Assembly: GCA_021399435.1 (NCBI GenBank)
Contig: JAJTUP010000021.1
Location: 1-64,000, forward strand
DNA length: 64,000 nucleotides
DNA from: Diaporthe sp. PMI_573
Taxonomy: Eukaryota > Ascomycota > Sordariomycetes > Diaporthales > Diaporthaceae
Reading direction: 5' to 3'
Shown here: piece after piece, positions 10,082 through 19,518 of the stretch
Position numbering within the stretch: position 1 is the stretch's first letter
Layout: the number at the start of each line of letters is the position of its first letter
Notes under the pieces: generated by a model
What the model saw: the letters and a program-made list of their open reading frames with translations, nothing else
The model's database searches: none
What the model was told of the DNA's origin: nothing
Position numbers and translations under genes: made by a program

Positions 10082-12375
10082 ATGCCTCTAAAGACGTATA
10101 CCGAGAAAGATGTAGCTAATGCCTTATTCAACATATCTAACTATAGTTTTTCTCTAAACAAAGCTTTTTAGAAGTATAATATGCCGCCATCTACCCTTTC
10201 CGGAAAGCAAAATAGCCAGGCATTAAAAAGCAATCCCAAAGCTCAACCAGCCTATAGCCGACTATTAATTACTTAAGAAAACAAGCTTGTAAAGTAGATT
10301 CTATATTAAGAAAGGCTTAGGTTTACTCTAAGCTATTCTTAGATCAAAATAGTAGTTTCTTTACTTCTCGCAAAAATCGATAATAAGAAGCCAGTTAGCA
10401 TTTACTAGATTAAACAATTTATTAAGCGCCGGCCTAAAGTTTACACCAAAGTTAGGTATAAGCAAGAGGCACTACGTTTCTATAAATTTACCCTAAAGGC
10501 AGTTAATTAATATTTTGACATCTAAGAGGGCAAATATAGATGGGTAAAGCTAAGCCTTATAGTTAATATCGACAAAGCCGGCTTAATGGCAGGATTTAGT
10601 ACAAGATCTTTATCTAATAAAGCCATAACTAATAGATCTAACTAATTATATATAGAACTTAATTCCCTAGTTATAGGAACCTCTAATATAAAGAAGGCAA
10701 TAGTTAAATACAACTAGTCTAGGTAGTAGTCTACTATAATTAAGAGCATCATAGCTACCGGCAAAGTCTTTAACCCAGAAATCATTTTTAAGAGAAAAGA
10801 ACTACAAAAACAGTAGTTTATTAAACAATTTTATCAATTAGTACCTTCTTAGCACTTTATTACATCCCCAAACGGTTAGACAAACAATCAAATAAACATA
10901 GTATAGCTACAGCAAGTTTTTTTGCCACAAATAAATAACCGCCGCAAAGATAATTTAGATACTATTCTTTTAATCCTTAATGGCCATTTTAGCCATATAA
11001 TTATAGGTATAAAAGCCAAGATTGGCAAAATTAAGACCAATTAACACTAATAATTTCCACAAGATAAGTTTATGTTAAACGGAAACGCTCATTTAGGTGT
11101 GGGCGCTACACGTAGGGAGTTACCCTAGACTTCACGGAAGGAGTTACCCTAGACTTTTTACTAGTGGCGTGCGCGCCGGCAGATGAGTTTGGTGGCCGTG
11201 AGCCGATTTTTTGGGCTATTGTAAGACCCTAACTTCGAACCTCTGCATTCCCCTTATTTCTTACCCAAAAAACATGTAACCTAGTTTGTTAGATAGCCTG
11301 ATTTCTGAAGTTTATCTGTATTTAGTTTGGTTACTGTCAGGGTTAGGGTTGGCTGGCTGTTTAAAGCCAAAGATGGTGGGTCTGAGGGCCAAATTTTCCG
11401 GCCCCTCCATTCCTGCACCAGAGCCAACCGCAGCGTGCCCAGGGTTGAGGTCATGTCGGAGGGACTGTGAGGAGGGCTGACAGAAGCCCACTCGAATTCA
11501 ATGCAAAGTTGTCCAAACCATTCTCAAACGTCCCAACTCGCCTCAGTGCACCTTACTACGACCCTGCCGAATACACACACTGCTGAAGGCACAATCCTTC
11601 AGAGTTTATAACTATTTGCTTTCAAAATAACGTCTTCTGCTGCTATTTACCGGCCCATTATTCTCATAGGCTTCAGCCATTAGATAACAAAATCTTTAAT
11701 ACAGTCAAAAGTTACTATTGTAACCTTCTAGGTACATAGCAGTTGCTTACAGATTCGGCGCCTATAGACAAAATTAACTTCATCAAAACACTCGCCGTGA
11801 CACGCAAAAAGGGATTCACTAAGCAAAATATTAAGTCTACATGGCGTACAACTAGTAATTGGCCAATTAGTCATTTAAAGGCTCTTACACACCTAAAATA
11901 CAACAAGGATAAAGAAAAACGGCATACTAAGCAAGAGCCAGAATCTAACAATAAGATGCCAAAGTCTAGGCAAGATATCATAGACCTCGCCGGCGCCAAT
12001 CCTACAGCAACAGACCGGCGCAAATTTAAGAAGATAGGCCTTACATTTAACGCCAAACAAGCCGAGTTAACACTCGCTAACCACAGAATTCAAGAGTTGG
12101 AAGCTCAAATTAAGCACATAAGGGCCAAAAAACAAAAAGCTATCCCCAACCCCAACCAGAGGTTTATACAATTAGGGGATATCATAGGCGGCAAGAAAGA
12201 GGCTGGGAATACCCTCATTAAAGAAATCATGGTGCTGGAAAAAGAACCTGCTGCTAAAATTAAAGTAGTGGCGGAGAGCACAGATAACAAAGAGGAGGTT
12301 AAAAACGACCTGCCTCCAGAGGTGTGTACTCGCGTAGAAAGGGCTACAAGGGTACCAAAAAGATACATCGATTAA
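10082..12375 (+). pseudogene. Inner pogo/Fot transposase, split by the 520-bp repeat
   Basis: DDE_1-type transposase. Starts MPLKTYTEKDVANALFNISN (Psq-like helix-turn-helix). Contains LIVNIDKAGLMAGFSTRS (first catalytic Asp region) and LILNGHFSHIII (second, Asp changed to Asn). After copy 3 of the repeat it resumes at 11604 with SEFITICFQNNVFCCYLPAH and SHRLQPLDN, then an open frame to 12375 containing IDKINFIKTLAVTRKKG, STWRTTSNWPISH and PNPNQRFIQLGD. At least ten RIP-type stops lie in the first part, fewer in the last. Not functional. The last 210 codons are open (11743-12375), so gene finders may call it as a small gene. Confidence 0.88.
11073..11603 (+). mobile_element. Non-autonomous repeat, copy 3 (531 bp, 5-bp TSD)
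   Basis: Begins TGTTAAACGGAAACG and ends CTTCAGA, flanked by GTTTA at 11068-11072 and 11604-11608. It splits the inner pogo transposase between DKF and SEFI. Homologous to copies 1 and 2. This is the youngest event in the nest together with copy 2. Confidence 0.88.
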
Positions 12376-13108
12376 AAGAGCTTCTTCTGAGCTTTCTTTT
12401 AATATACAAATCATTTGCATAAGTAAACAATTGAAGTGGTGATAGCTTCATAAAGTTATTAAGTTTTGGTGGGTGGCGGCAAATTTGGCTGTGCCGGATG
12501 GTGGGGTGTGCCGGATGGTGGTGGTGCATGGTATAGTAGTAGATTTGGAGCCAGAAGACGAGCCAGTTGATCGTTAGTTTATTATGACGATGTTATGAGA
12601 AAATCCTTACCAGAGGTACAAATTCCGGCGCCTGGTAGACGAATTTGAGAGCCTCTAAGCCAGAATTGTGTTTCTTGAGTAAGAGAATGCTGAGATGAAG
12701 TCTCGAGAGGATGCCTGAGCTGGGATAAAGAAGAGATGTGCTGTGCCTAATCTCAATAAGAAATTTATAAGTATTTATGAAATATTAAGTACAGGAGGCT
12801 TGGTTAAAGCCCTGGAAGAAGGCCTGGTGCCTCAAGAAAATTCTGTTGTTAAAGAACAAGAGGATATCTACGGCGTCAGTAATAAAGAGATTGATGAGGA
12901 TATTCTGGCGGAGGTACAGACCAGATCCGGTTGGAATGTCCGCAAGCCAATCAGATACGAAGATTGAGCGTCTAAATAGCTTTAATTTGATGTACGAACC
13001 ATTTCTTAACACCAAGAATTGAATTGTCTACACATCGTGAAAGTTGAAGACTTTTGGTGTGGCGGGTGTACGAGTGGTGGGGGTGTACGAGTGGTGGGGG
13101 TGCGATAG

Positions 13109-13489
13109 TATCACCACGGGATCGTCCGTCGAAGGCCTTCCGAAGTAGGAGCTAACCTTAATCTCCTAAGAGCAATTGAAGATGGGAAATCGCCCACCAG
13201 ACATTGTGTCAAAGACGTACTCGCCGGAGACGAATCACTGCTGTGCCTCACACCCCAGGATCCCGACACGGCCATTCGTATATACCAGCCTTCGGCTGTA
13301 GTCTGCCAACGTTACGAGACCAGCTCCATCACAGACGAGCTTTTCTATCTGTCGGGCCGTTCATTTTTCGAGTCTTCATCCGAGCTATACGACGCTCTCC
13401 AGACACATTTACCAGGGCAGTTTACCTATCACGACAACTTGCGTGTGGAGTGCTTGTACTGGCTTTGCCCTTGGTATTCGTCGCATTGA
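13109..13489 (+). pseudogene. Orphan coding frame truncated by the pogo insertion
   Basis: Unrecognised. The frame is open from the right TA duplication to TGA at 13487 (about 126 codons), with balanced, protein-like composition: SLLCLTPQDPDTAIRIYQPS, SITDELFYLSGRSFFESSSE and LRVECLYWLC. No ATG is needed to enter it, and the same frame stays open for 13 codons on the left side of the element (7626-7664) if the insertion is removed. It may be an exon of a host gene interrupted by the transposon. The cysteine-containing end could also continue through an intron. Low certainty. Confidence 0.35.
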
Positions 13490-13646
13490 AGTTCCAGTAA
13501 AACGACGCTAGGATTTAACATACTTGCGTCTTGCGAGCATCATACGAAATCTACCACCTTTGCCATCTCCGTCTCCGCCACGGAGGGTATTTGTGCGCCC
13601 TAGTTTTCCAGCTCTTCTCCCGCCAGGGTGGCCACATCGACGGCTC

Positions 13647-13756
13647 AAAGAGAAGGAGGAGGGAAAGAGGGGGAAGAGGGGGGGAGGAGGAAGGGAAGGG
13701 GAAGGAGGAGGGGAAAGAAGGGGGAGAGGAGGAAAGGAAGGAGAAGGAGGAGAAGG
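13647..13756 (+). repeat. 110-bp pure purine (GA-rich) tract
   Basis: All 110 bases are A or G, and purine-rich DNA with few interruptions continues to about 13795. The open frames here (glycine/glutamate/arginine-rich or proline/serine-rich) are compositional artefacts. Such tracts can form triplex DNA. Confidence 0.8.
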
Positions 13757-14168
13757 CGGGGGAAATGGAGGAAGGCATGGAGGAGGGTTGGAGTGGGAGT
13801 TGGGCCGTGAAGAAGGCTACGAAGTCGGCTGCTTAGCGCAGGGATGAGTTCGCAGAGCCCAACTTCATACGACTATCTAGTACCACATCTGGCGGCGAAT
13901 TCCAATTGTTTATTATGTGGTCACCTCTAGTTGCTAAGAAGCAATTTGAAGGTTCCTGCGATATTGTGGATCAGTTTGTTTGTTCGGCATCGAGCCTGAT
14001 GCGTGACTGAGAGCGCTAGTAAGTCACAGCTCCAGCTAGGTAACCAAGCTTTGGTGGCAACAACTCCCGAATTTCATCGGGAGCTTTAGTATTTTCCTTA
14101 TGATACCGCAGAAGCTTCTCTGTAGCCTTCAGTGAATACCTATACTCTGGATCTGAGCACCGTCTTAT

Positions 14169-15213
14169 TCAATTATCAAGCTTCCGACTTTGGACCAGAA
14201 GAGCGACCATCGCGCCCTCGCTCACTCGGAACATTGGTGCTCCGATTACTTGGAGTATCGCAGAGAACGTGAACGAGTGGGTGACAAGGGCGATGAAGGT
14301 TCCTGCTTCTGACTCAAAAATGTCTTCAAACAGTTGTTGCGTGCGGGCCATGTGCTCTACATCAGACTCGTATCGATCGGAATGCCAAAGAGTGTCTTCG
14401 TCTGCGAATCCAGTCTCTAGCTCATACTCTGGATAGGCGCTCTTTATCCACTTGCTGCTTCTCCTCCGATCACAGGTGTGGTCAGTCAGCCGCTCCCGAA
14501 GGAGCTCCTTGATCTCGGGCTTGAACGGCTTTCCTTGCCCTTCCATTACATCTTTGAAGACGAGCTTGGTCGTTACGAGGCATCGTGCAAGCGGACTTGT
14601 GTAAATGGTATCTGGGAGCGAGAAGCCTTTGTTCTTGACGCCGTCCGCGAAGAATCGGCCAAGATCTTTCGCCTCGTCCACTCCTTCCTTAACTAGCTCC
14701 GGATCGAACCAAGTGCGGGTTCCGTCCCCGTCCAGTTTCGACCAATGACTCTGCTCGCCATGTCAGCCCCGCGTGATCGCTTATTGCTACGTTTGAGCCT
14801 ACCTTCCACTCGGCCGAGCCCACCTCCTCCATCACGACGTTATGGACACCACGGCCGTGTCGCACAACGAACAGGACTTTGTATGCCACTCCAGTATCTG
14901 CCTTGTCGTTCAAGTGCTGGACATGGCGAGCAAAAAGAGCCCAGCCAGGACTCGCTTCCGAAGCGTCTGTGCTGTCCTTGTAATCGCGATCCAGCAGACC
15001 CAAGTTAGGCAGTGTTTTCAACTTCGACTGAGAGCAAGCGCGAGCAGCCTCTGGGTAGTTGACGAAGTAGCTGTTCTCGAAAGAGAAACGGAATTTGCAA
15101 ACTGGCTCCGTCATGATGTTGGGGAGTATTAACCACCGTAGGTAGCGCCTGGCCCGCATGTATCGAACTTCCGGGGCAAGACGGGTCTGTGGCAAGAAGT
15201 AGAATCTCTCCAA
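14169..15213 (-). CDS. PMU1: Histidine phosphatase (phosphoglycerate mutase-like, PMU1 type)
   Basis: Branch-1 histidine phosphatase superfamily, related to yeast PMU1 and fungal proteins named phosphoglycerate mutase family. The likely reaction is phosphomonoester hydrolysis through a phosphohistidine; the substrate is unknown. Two exons: 15213-14803 and 14750-14169, with a 52-bp intron (GTAGGC donor, GCAG acceptor) joining EEVGSAEWK to SHWSKLDGDGTRTWFD. Total 330 codons. Motifs: FVVRHGRGVHN (RHG with the nucleophilic His, about residue 119), DTIYTSPLARC, and LVTHS (second catalytic His). The start is uncertain: MTEPVCKFRF at 15114 fits the usual family N-terminus better than the upstream ATG at 15213. 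No internal stops, so it looks functional. It is convergent with nothing and divergent from the HET gene, 230 bp away. Confidence 0.88.
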
Positions 15214-15446
15214 GAGCTCATCCGAATCATTTTGAGGCGAGATGAGGGGGTCAAGCTGCGACGTAGGTCACGTGCACCGCAGCCAATCAGCCATCGCACG
15301 GCCCGCTACATCGCGCTACGCCGACCGGTAGCTGGGCGCATTAAACCAGGCTCCAGCTGAGGAGGCAAATTCCAGCCCTCCTGCCACGGAACAACCCACA
15401 TTATTGACTGTATTCAAGAACAGGAATTGGCTGAGTAGCTGGCGAA

Positions 15447-17561
15447 ATGACGGCTCTTGCAGAAACCGGCGAAATGTCGGCTCTTGATTACAAGAAGTAT
15501 CGGGTTGGACCCCACCAGATCCGTCTGATCTCACTAGCACGTACACCTGCGGACGGATCTCAACGAAAATGGAAGCTCGAGGTGTGCAGTCTGAGCGATG
15601 ATCAGACACGGTATTACGCCGTATCGTACACATGGGGCGCACCACTCCCCGACGGTCACCTTGGAGAAATGTCAAATATCCCGGAATCGCCGGTCCAGTT
15701 CGAGACTGGTGTTGTGAAAGTCACCCAGAATCTAGCCGGCTTCCTCGCTCATGTCGAAGCCTCGAGCCCCGCTAGTCAGACGGATGAACGCGCGAGCGGT
15801 GGCAATTCTGATAACAGCTCGATGGGGGCCAAAGCCCCAAGTCTAGATTTGTCCTCGACCAAGTTTTGGGTCGACGCAATCTGCATCAACCAGGAGGACC
15901 CCGACGAGCGCAGTCACCAGGTCAGTACCATGATGGCCAAAATCTACGAGTCTGCCGAGAGTGTGATCACCTGGCTGGGCAAATCGGACGATCACATAGA
16001 GCAAGCATTTGCGCACCTGGAAGCGCTAGCCACTAGCACCTATCTCCCGGCCTTTGGGACACGCCCTCCGTCAGACTACACCGGGGAAATGGTGGCGAAT
16101 ATTGTTAGTAGCCGAGAGCACTGGGAATCAACTGCCAAGCTCTTTGAGAGGACATACTGGAAGCGGGCCTGGATCATCCAAGAAGTCGCCCTTGCCAGAC
16201 AAGTCATTGTCTACTGCGGGAAACACTCGATTAGCTGGAGCATACTCTCGAAAGCATCTCACAACATTTCTACCGGGACCTGGAGGGAATATTTCGAGAC
16301 TCGAGACGAGAAGCTGACGCTCCAAGCCCTCGAGCTGCGCCGTCCCAGTAGCTACGCAATACCAACAATTCTCAAGGCTGTGAAAGACTCTATGAAAAGC
16401 GATCACTGGGCGACCATTCTCTTGCACTCCCTCATTCGCTCGCGAGATTTTAAAGCTACGAACGAGGAAGACAAGGTTTATGCTCTTCTGGGCCTCATTC
16501 AAGACTTGGTTGACGTCGGCAAACTGCCTCTGCTGCGTCCGGAGTTCGGCGACCGCAGCAGTGTAGGGAGAACGTATCTCAATGTTGCCATACAGCTCCT
16601 CCGCGATTGCGAGGACCTTCTAGTGCTCGCTTCCGTCGAGGGAAAGTCATTCCAGGAGGTAGACTTGGATGGGGTTGCCCTTCCATCTTGGGTACCGGAC
16701 TGGAGCGTCGGCTCGGCCCTCGGGTTGAGAGTCACGGGCCTCAAAAGGTATTCCGCAGATGCCTGCTTCACACCGCCGGACACGTTTCTCTCCCGCGAGG
16801 AGAAACTGGCAAGGTGGCCAGCTGATGTCAACGAAGACGAAAACACTGTCACCCTCAAGGCCTTCAAAGTGGACGAGATCTCATACCGCGGCGAGCCAAA
16901 GGAAGAGATCTGGAAAGGAAATCCGTTTCCACGGCTTCTGGCCATGCTGCTGTCTCTTCCATCTCTGTACCCAATCACAGAGGAGTCGGGGCTGGAGGTT
17001 CTCTGGCGGACTCTCATCACCAACACGGCAGGCGAGGAGCGCGTTGCCCCTCGTAAGCCGTCCACCATGGGCCCAGGTTTCGCTAAATGGTTCCGAGAGC
17101 GAGTCGACTCGGCTACTACGCGCACCCGGCAAAAGACCCCGAGATGGAATGAACTCAAGCGGCAGTTCAATGAGTTTTGCAGTGGTAACAAAGAGTGGCA
17201 TGATCTCTACGCCGCTTCCGATGCTGCCCCCATCCCGGGAACTTCCGGTTCTGCCAAGGCCGAGTACGCACTGACGTTCTCACATGGGAGGTTCTTGCGG
17301 CCATTCTTGACAGCAAAAGGGTACCTTGGCTTGGGGTCGCAGAACTTGCAAGAAGGAGACACGGTCTGGGTGGTGCCTAGATCCAGGGTGCCTCTTATAT
17401 TCAGGAGAGTGCAGGACGCTGACACAGCGAGTGGATACCACTGCGAGCTGGTGGGCGCTGCGTATCTTCACGGCTTCATGGATGGCCGAGCACTATCTGT
17501 CATGGCCGTGACAGAGGGCGCGAAGCTGCGAGATGTGCTAGAAACTGTCGTGATTCACTGA
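15447..17561 (+). CDS. HET-domain protein (heterokaryon incompatibility)
   Basis: 704 codons, single exon. The HET domain (PF06985) occupies roughly residues 56-260: RYYAVSYTWGAP at 55, KFWVDAICINQEDPDERS at 139, MMAKIYESAESVITWLGKS at 162 and YWKRAWIIQEVALARQVIVY about 237. HET proteins act in fungal non-self recognition, triggering cell death when incompatible hyphae fuse. The HET domain has distant similarity to TIR domains. The C-terminal part carries GDTVWVVPRSRVP and YHCELVGAAYLHGFMDGRAL, the usual end of this class of soluble HET proteins. A second Met (MSALDYKKYRV, residue 10) may be the true start. No signs of RIP: GC-rich and unbroken, unlike the NLR gene 4 kb downstream. The specific partner is not deducible. 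Confidence 0.93.
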   Translation: MTALAETGEMSALDYKKYRVGPHQIRLISLARTPADGSQRKWKLEVCSLSDDQTRYYAVSYTWGAPLPDGHLGEMSNIPESPVQFETGVVKVTQNLAGFLAHVEASSPASQTDERASGGNSDNSSMGAKAPSLDLSSTKFWVDAICINQEDPDERSHQVSTMMAKIYESAESVITWLGKSDDHIEQAFAHLEALATSTYLPAFGTRPPSDYTGEMVANIVSSREHWESTAKLFERTYWKRAWIIQEVALARQVIVYCGKHSISWSILSKASHNISTGTWREYFETRDEKLTLQALELRRPSSYAIPTILKAVKDSMKSDHWATILLHSLIRSRDFKATNEEDKVYALLGLIQDLVDVGKLPLLRPEFGDRSSVGRTYLNVAIQLLRDCEDLLVLASVEGKSFQEVDLDGVALPSWVPDWSVGSALGLRVTGLKRYSADACFTPPDTFLSREEKLARWPADVNEDENTVTLKAFKVDEISYRGEPKEEIWKGNPFPRLLAMLLSLPSLYPITEESGLEVLWRTLITNTAGEERVAPRKPSTMGPGFAKWFRERVDSATTRTRQKTPRWNELKRQFNEFCSGNKEWHDLYAASDAAPIPGTSGSAKAEYALTFSHGRFLRPFLTAKGYLGLGSQNLQEGDTVWVVPRSRVPLIFRRVQDADTASGYHCELVGAAYLHGFMDGRALSVMAVTEGAKLRDVLETVVIH

Positions 17562-17964
17562 TTTCGACCCCTTTAGACGCTGATAGACTAGGTAGACACG
17601 TGAGATTAATGCCCTAAGCTATGACTTCTCGAACGCAAAAGGATCAAGCAATTATGTTACGATGGTGGCGACCTCCGACGGGACGGAAGCGCGTTGAACG
17701 CGATCCTGACGACGTGGCAGATTTCGTTTGAGCATATCCGTTCTTAGAGGCGTTCTGCTGCAGATTTGCTTTTGTTGATGAGCTTCTTCGATCGGCAAGG
17801 TATCCCTGAGCTGGTCCTAAAGCCTTCCGCAGATACCCGTCATTCGGTGTACCGTCGCGCGGGGGTTGTAGATCGGGATGTTGCTTCGCCTTGTCGAAGT
17901 CGGTTGGCACGCCGCGGACCCTCCATGTCTGATGGCGGGGTAGCGATCCATCTTCAGCCTGCGC
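17562..17964. other. Intergenic, no supported gene
   Basis: Downstream of the HET gene; includes likely terminator DNA. The minus-strand open frame at 17644-18006 has no recognisable features. Confidence 0.4.
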
Positions 17965-18342
17965 GAAGGCAGCGGTTAGCACGTGTGTTGCTGGGGGCAC
18001 AAACATCTTACTCGTCGAGTCTCGTGGGACGTCCCCACCTCGGCCCGTCCGTCGCGTTCGCCTTCGGGCCTTGTGGTGTCTGCTAGGCTGTCGGCGCCGC
18101 GGCTTCCCGGAGGCTGCGCGGTGCCAGTCCGTTCGGCAGACATGTCTGGCCCGTCGTTTAGCCGGGCGCTACGCTGTGGATCCGCTGTCGCCTATTTAAA
18201 GTTGGCGAGGGTTGATCAAAGAACCTCCGCAGGGATGTTTTCGTGGTGCAAGCGCGCCTGCAGCCCGGCATCCCACGAGCCGAGCTATTTTTAACGCCAC
18301 GCACGTGGCCCAGATTTGGGGCCCTGGCCGGAGACCGTCGAA
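17965..18342 (+). repeat. Left inverted-repeat arm
   Basis: Upstream of the transposase; matches 20936-21160 in reverse complement in four blocks, including CCGAGCTATTTTTA at 18280-18293. Contains a TATTTAAA at 18193 in the segment missing from the other arm. Confidence 0.65.
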
Positions 18343-18475
18343 CGCCTGGACCCCTCGACTCCTTGGGTTCTCGATGAATTTCACTCCGAAGCACCACCGC
18401 GGATTCCCGCACTCCACAGGATCGGCCCTTACAGAACAGTAGTCAACAACGGTCTATCGAATTACAGTCTCTATT

Positions 18476-19453
18476 ATGGCGCCTAATCTTGCCATCTGCC
18501 AGCGCAATCAAATTAGAGATATGATCCAGTGTAAGTCACTCAACGACGCTAAAAGGGCCGCTATTGCAAGCTGCAGCACCCGCACCATCCGAGCGATTCG
18601 ATCGAACCTGCGATGCTTCGGCTCCAGGACAGCACCTCCCAATGGCGTCGGCCGTCGCCGAACCATAACCCCTCCCATGCTCACCGCGCTGTGCGACCGC
18701 CTCCTAGAGCGACCGCACATGTATCAAGACGAAATGATTATTTTCCTCTGGGACGAATTCGGCGTTCTGGTGACGACCCACAGCATCAGCAGAGCGCTGG
18801 CGTCTGCAGGCTGGTCAAAAAAGACGGCGCGCCGTGTTGCGTTGGAGCGGAATCAAGATCTGCGCGACTTCTATCTCTACAACCTTTCGGCCTTTCGTTC
18901 TTACCACTTGGTATACATTGACGAATCAGGCTGTGACAAACTGGCCGGGTTCAGGCGGACGGGATGGTCGCCCTCGGGGGTGACACCTGTTCAGGTTGCT
19001 CGGTTCCACCGTGATCAACGACACCAGATCTTGCCTGCCTACGCGCAGGACGGCGTCGTTCTCGCGTGTGTATATCAGGGAACAACTGACAGTTCCTTGT
19101 TCGAAGATTTCATAGAGCAGCTGTTGCCTTATTGTGGCAGATGGCCCGAGCCGAAATCTGTTTTTGTCATGGACAATGCCTCTTTCCATCGCTCCGACGA
19201 GGTGAAGAAGCTCTGTAGCAGGGCTGGAGTGAAGCTGCTATACCTCCCGCCATACTCTCCCGACCTCAATCCGATCGAGGAGTTTGCCGCTGAGCTGAAG
19301 ACATTTATCAAACGGAATTGGCAGGCTTTCGAGGACGCCCCTGAGCAAGGTTTTGGGACTTTCTTAGAGTGGTGTGTGGACACGGTAGGTGCCAGGGAGC
19401 GCAGTGCCGAAGGTCATTTTCGGCATGCTGGACTCTGCATCGAACACCCGTAG
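18476..19453 (+). CDS. Tc1/mariner-IS630 type DDE transposase (DD34E), intact
   Basis: 325 codons, no stops, GC-rich. The N-terminal helix-turn-helix region (1-110) includes STRTIRAIRSNLRCFG and GRRRTITPPM; RALASAGWSKKTARRVA follows. The catalytic domain (DDE_3) has HLVYIDESGCDKL (Asp149), SVFVMDNASFHRSDEV (Asp233) and YLPPYSPDLNPIEEFAAELK (Glu268), spacing 34 residues between the second Asp and Glu. Full length for fungal members of this family. It should catalyse cut-and-paste transposition at TA. Lack of RIP-type stops sets it apart from all other transposases in the window: either recently arrived, single-copy and so unseen by RIP, or domesticated. The convergent partner gene is at 19519-20895. 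Confidence 0.92.
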   Translation: MAPNLAICQRNQIRDMIQCKSLNDAKRAAIASCSTRTIRAIRSNLRCFGSRTAPPNGVGRRRTITPPMLTALCDRLLERPHMYQDEMIIFLWDEFGVLVTTHSISRALASAGWSKKTARRVALERNQDLRDFYLYNLSAFRSYHLVYIDESGCDKLAGFRRTGWSPSGVTPVQVARFHRDQRHQILPAYAQDGVVLACVYQGTTDSSLFEDFIEQLLPYCGRWPEPKSVFVMDNASFHRSDEVKKLCSRAGVKLLYLPPYSPDLNPIEEFAAELKTFIKRNWQAFEDAPEQGFGTFLEWCVDTVGARERSAEGHFRHAGLCIEHP

Positions 19454-19518
19454 TAAAACCTCTTATCATATCCTATCTTGTCACACTGCGTGCTCTACTA
19501 GTATTGTACTGTCACATG

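Larger units (their letters stand above)
9786..12531 (+). mobile_element. Inner Fot/pogo-type DNA transposon
   Basis: Terminal inverted repeats of about 78 bp: CCATGCACCACCACCATCCG at 9786-9864, complement at 12453-12531. The two differ at a few positions, mostly C/T. TA duplicated at 9784-9785 and 12532-12533. Inserted into the outer pogo transposase. Without copy 3 of the 520-bp repeat it is about 2.2 kb, matching the outer element's size. TIR sequence is related to the outer element (CCAT..CACC start), so they are members of one superfamily but different families. Confidence 0.9.
7962..12967 (+). pseudogene. Outer pogo/Fot transposase, in three pieces
   Basis: Piece 1 (7962-9054) starts MPSYMEEDMADTIFDVTDNG, the helix-turn-helix end of pogo transposases. 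It continues through LIVNVNKGGVMEGQG (first catalytic region, Asp changed to Asn) to FLPAHTSYRLQLADNGHFNV, the PPHTSH...LD block of DDE_1. Copy 2 of the 520-bp repeat sits after 9054. Piece 2 (9579-9785) reads PIGKINFL...AWRYTGNWPIS, the family's C-terminal helical region. The inner pogo element follows. Piece 3 (12534-12967) ends in an open frame (12743-12967) starting MPNLNKKFISIYEI, parallel to PNPNQRFIQLGDI of the inner transposase. Many in-frame stops. Dead, and unlikely to yield any useful protein. Confidence 0.85.
7667..13108 (+). mobile_element. Outer Fot/pogo-type DNA transposon with nested insertions
   Basis: Terminal inverted repeats: CCATATCACCCCCACCACTC at 7667 and its near-complement ending at 13108, including two tandem copies of CACCACTCGTACACCCC. 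TA is duplicated at 7665-7666 and 13109-13110. The span is 5,442 bp, but removing copy 2 of the 520-bp repeat (519+5) and the inner pogo element (2,746+2) leaves 2,170 bp, the usual size for Fot/pogo elements. The element carries a broken DDE transposase in three pieces. Stops at former CAA, CAG, CGA and TGG codons show RIP. Confidence 0.85.

Noticed and set aside
13524..13847. Open frames of 60-107 codons on both strands in the purine tract
   Set aside because: Gly/Glu/Arg-rich or Pro/Ser-rich low-complexity products of a purine-only sequence.
16499..17201. Long minus-strand frames opposite the HET gene
   Set aside because: Antisense shadows of a GC-rich coding sequence.
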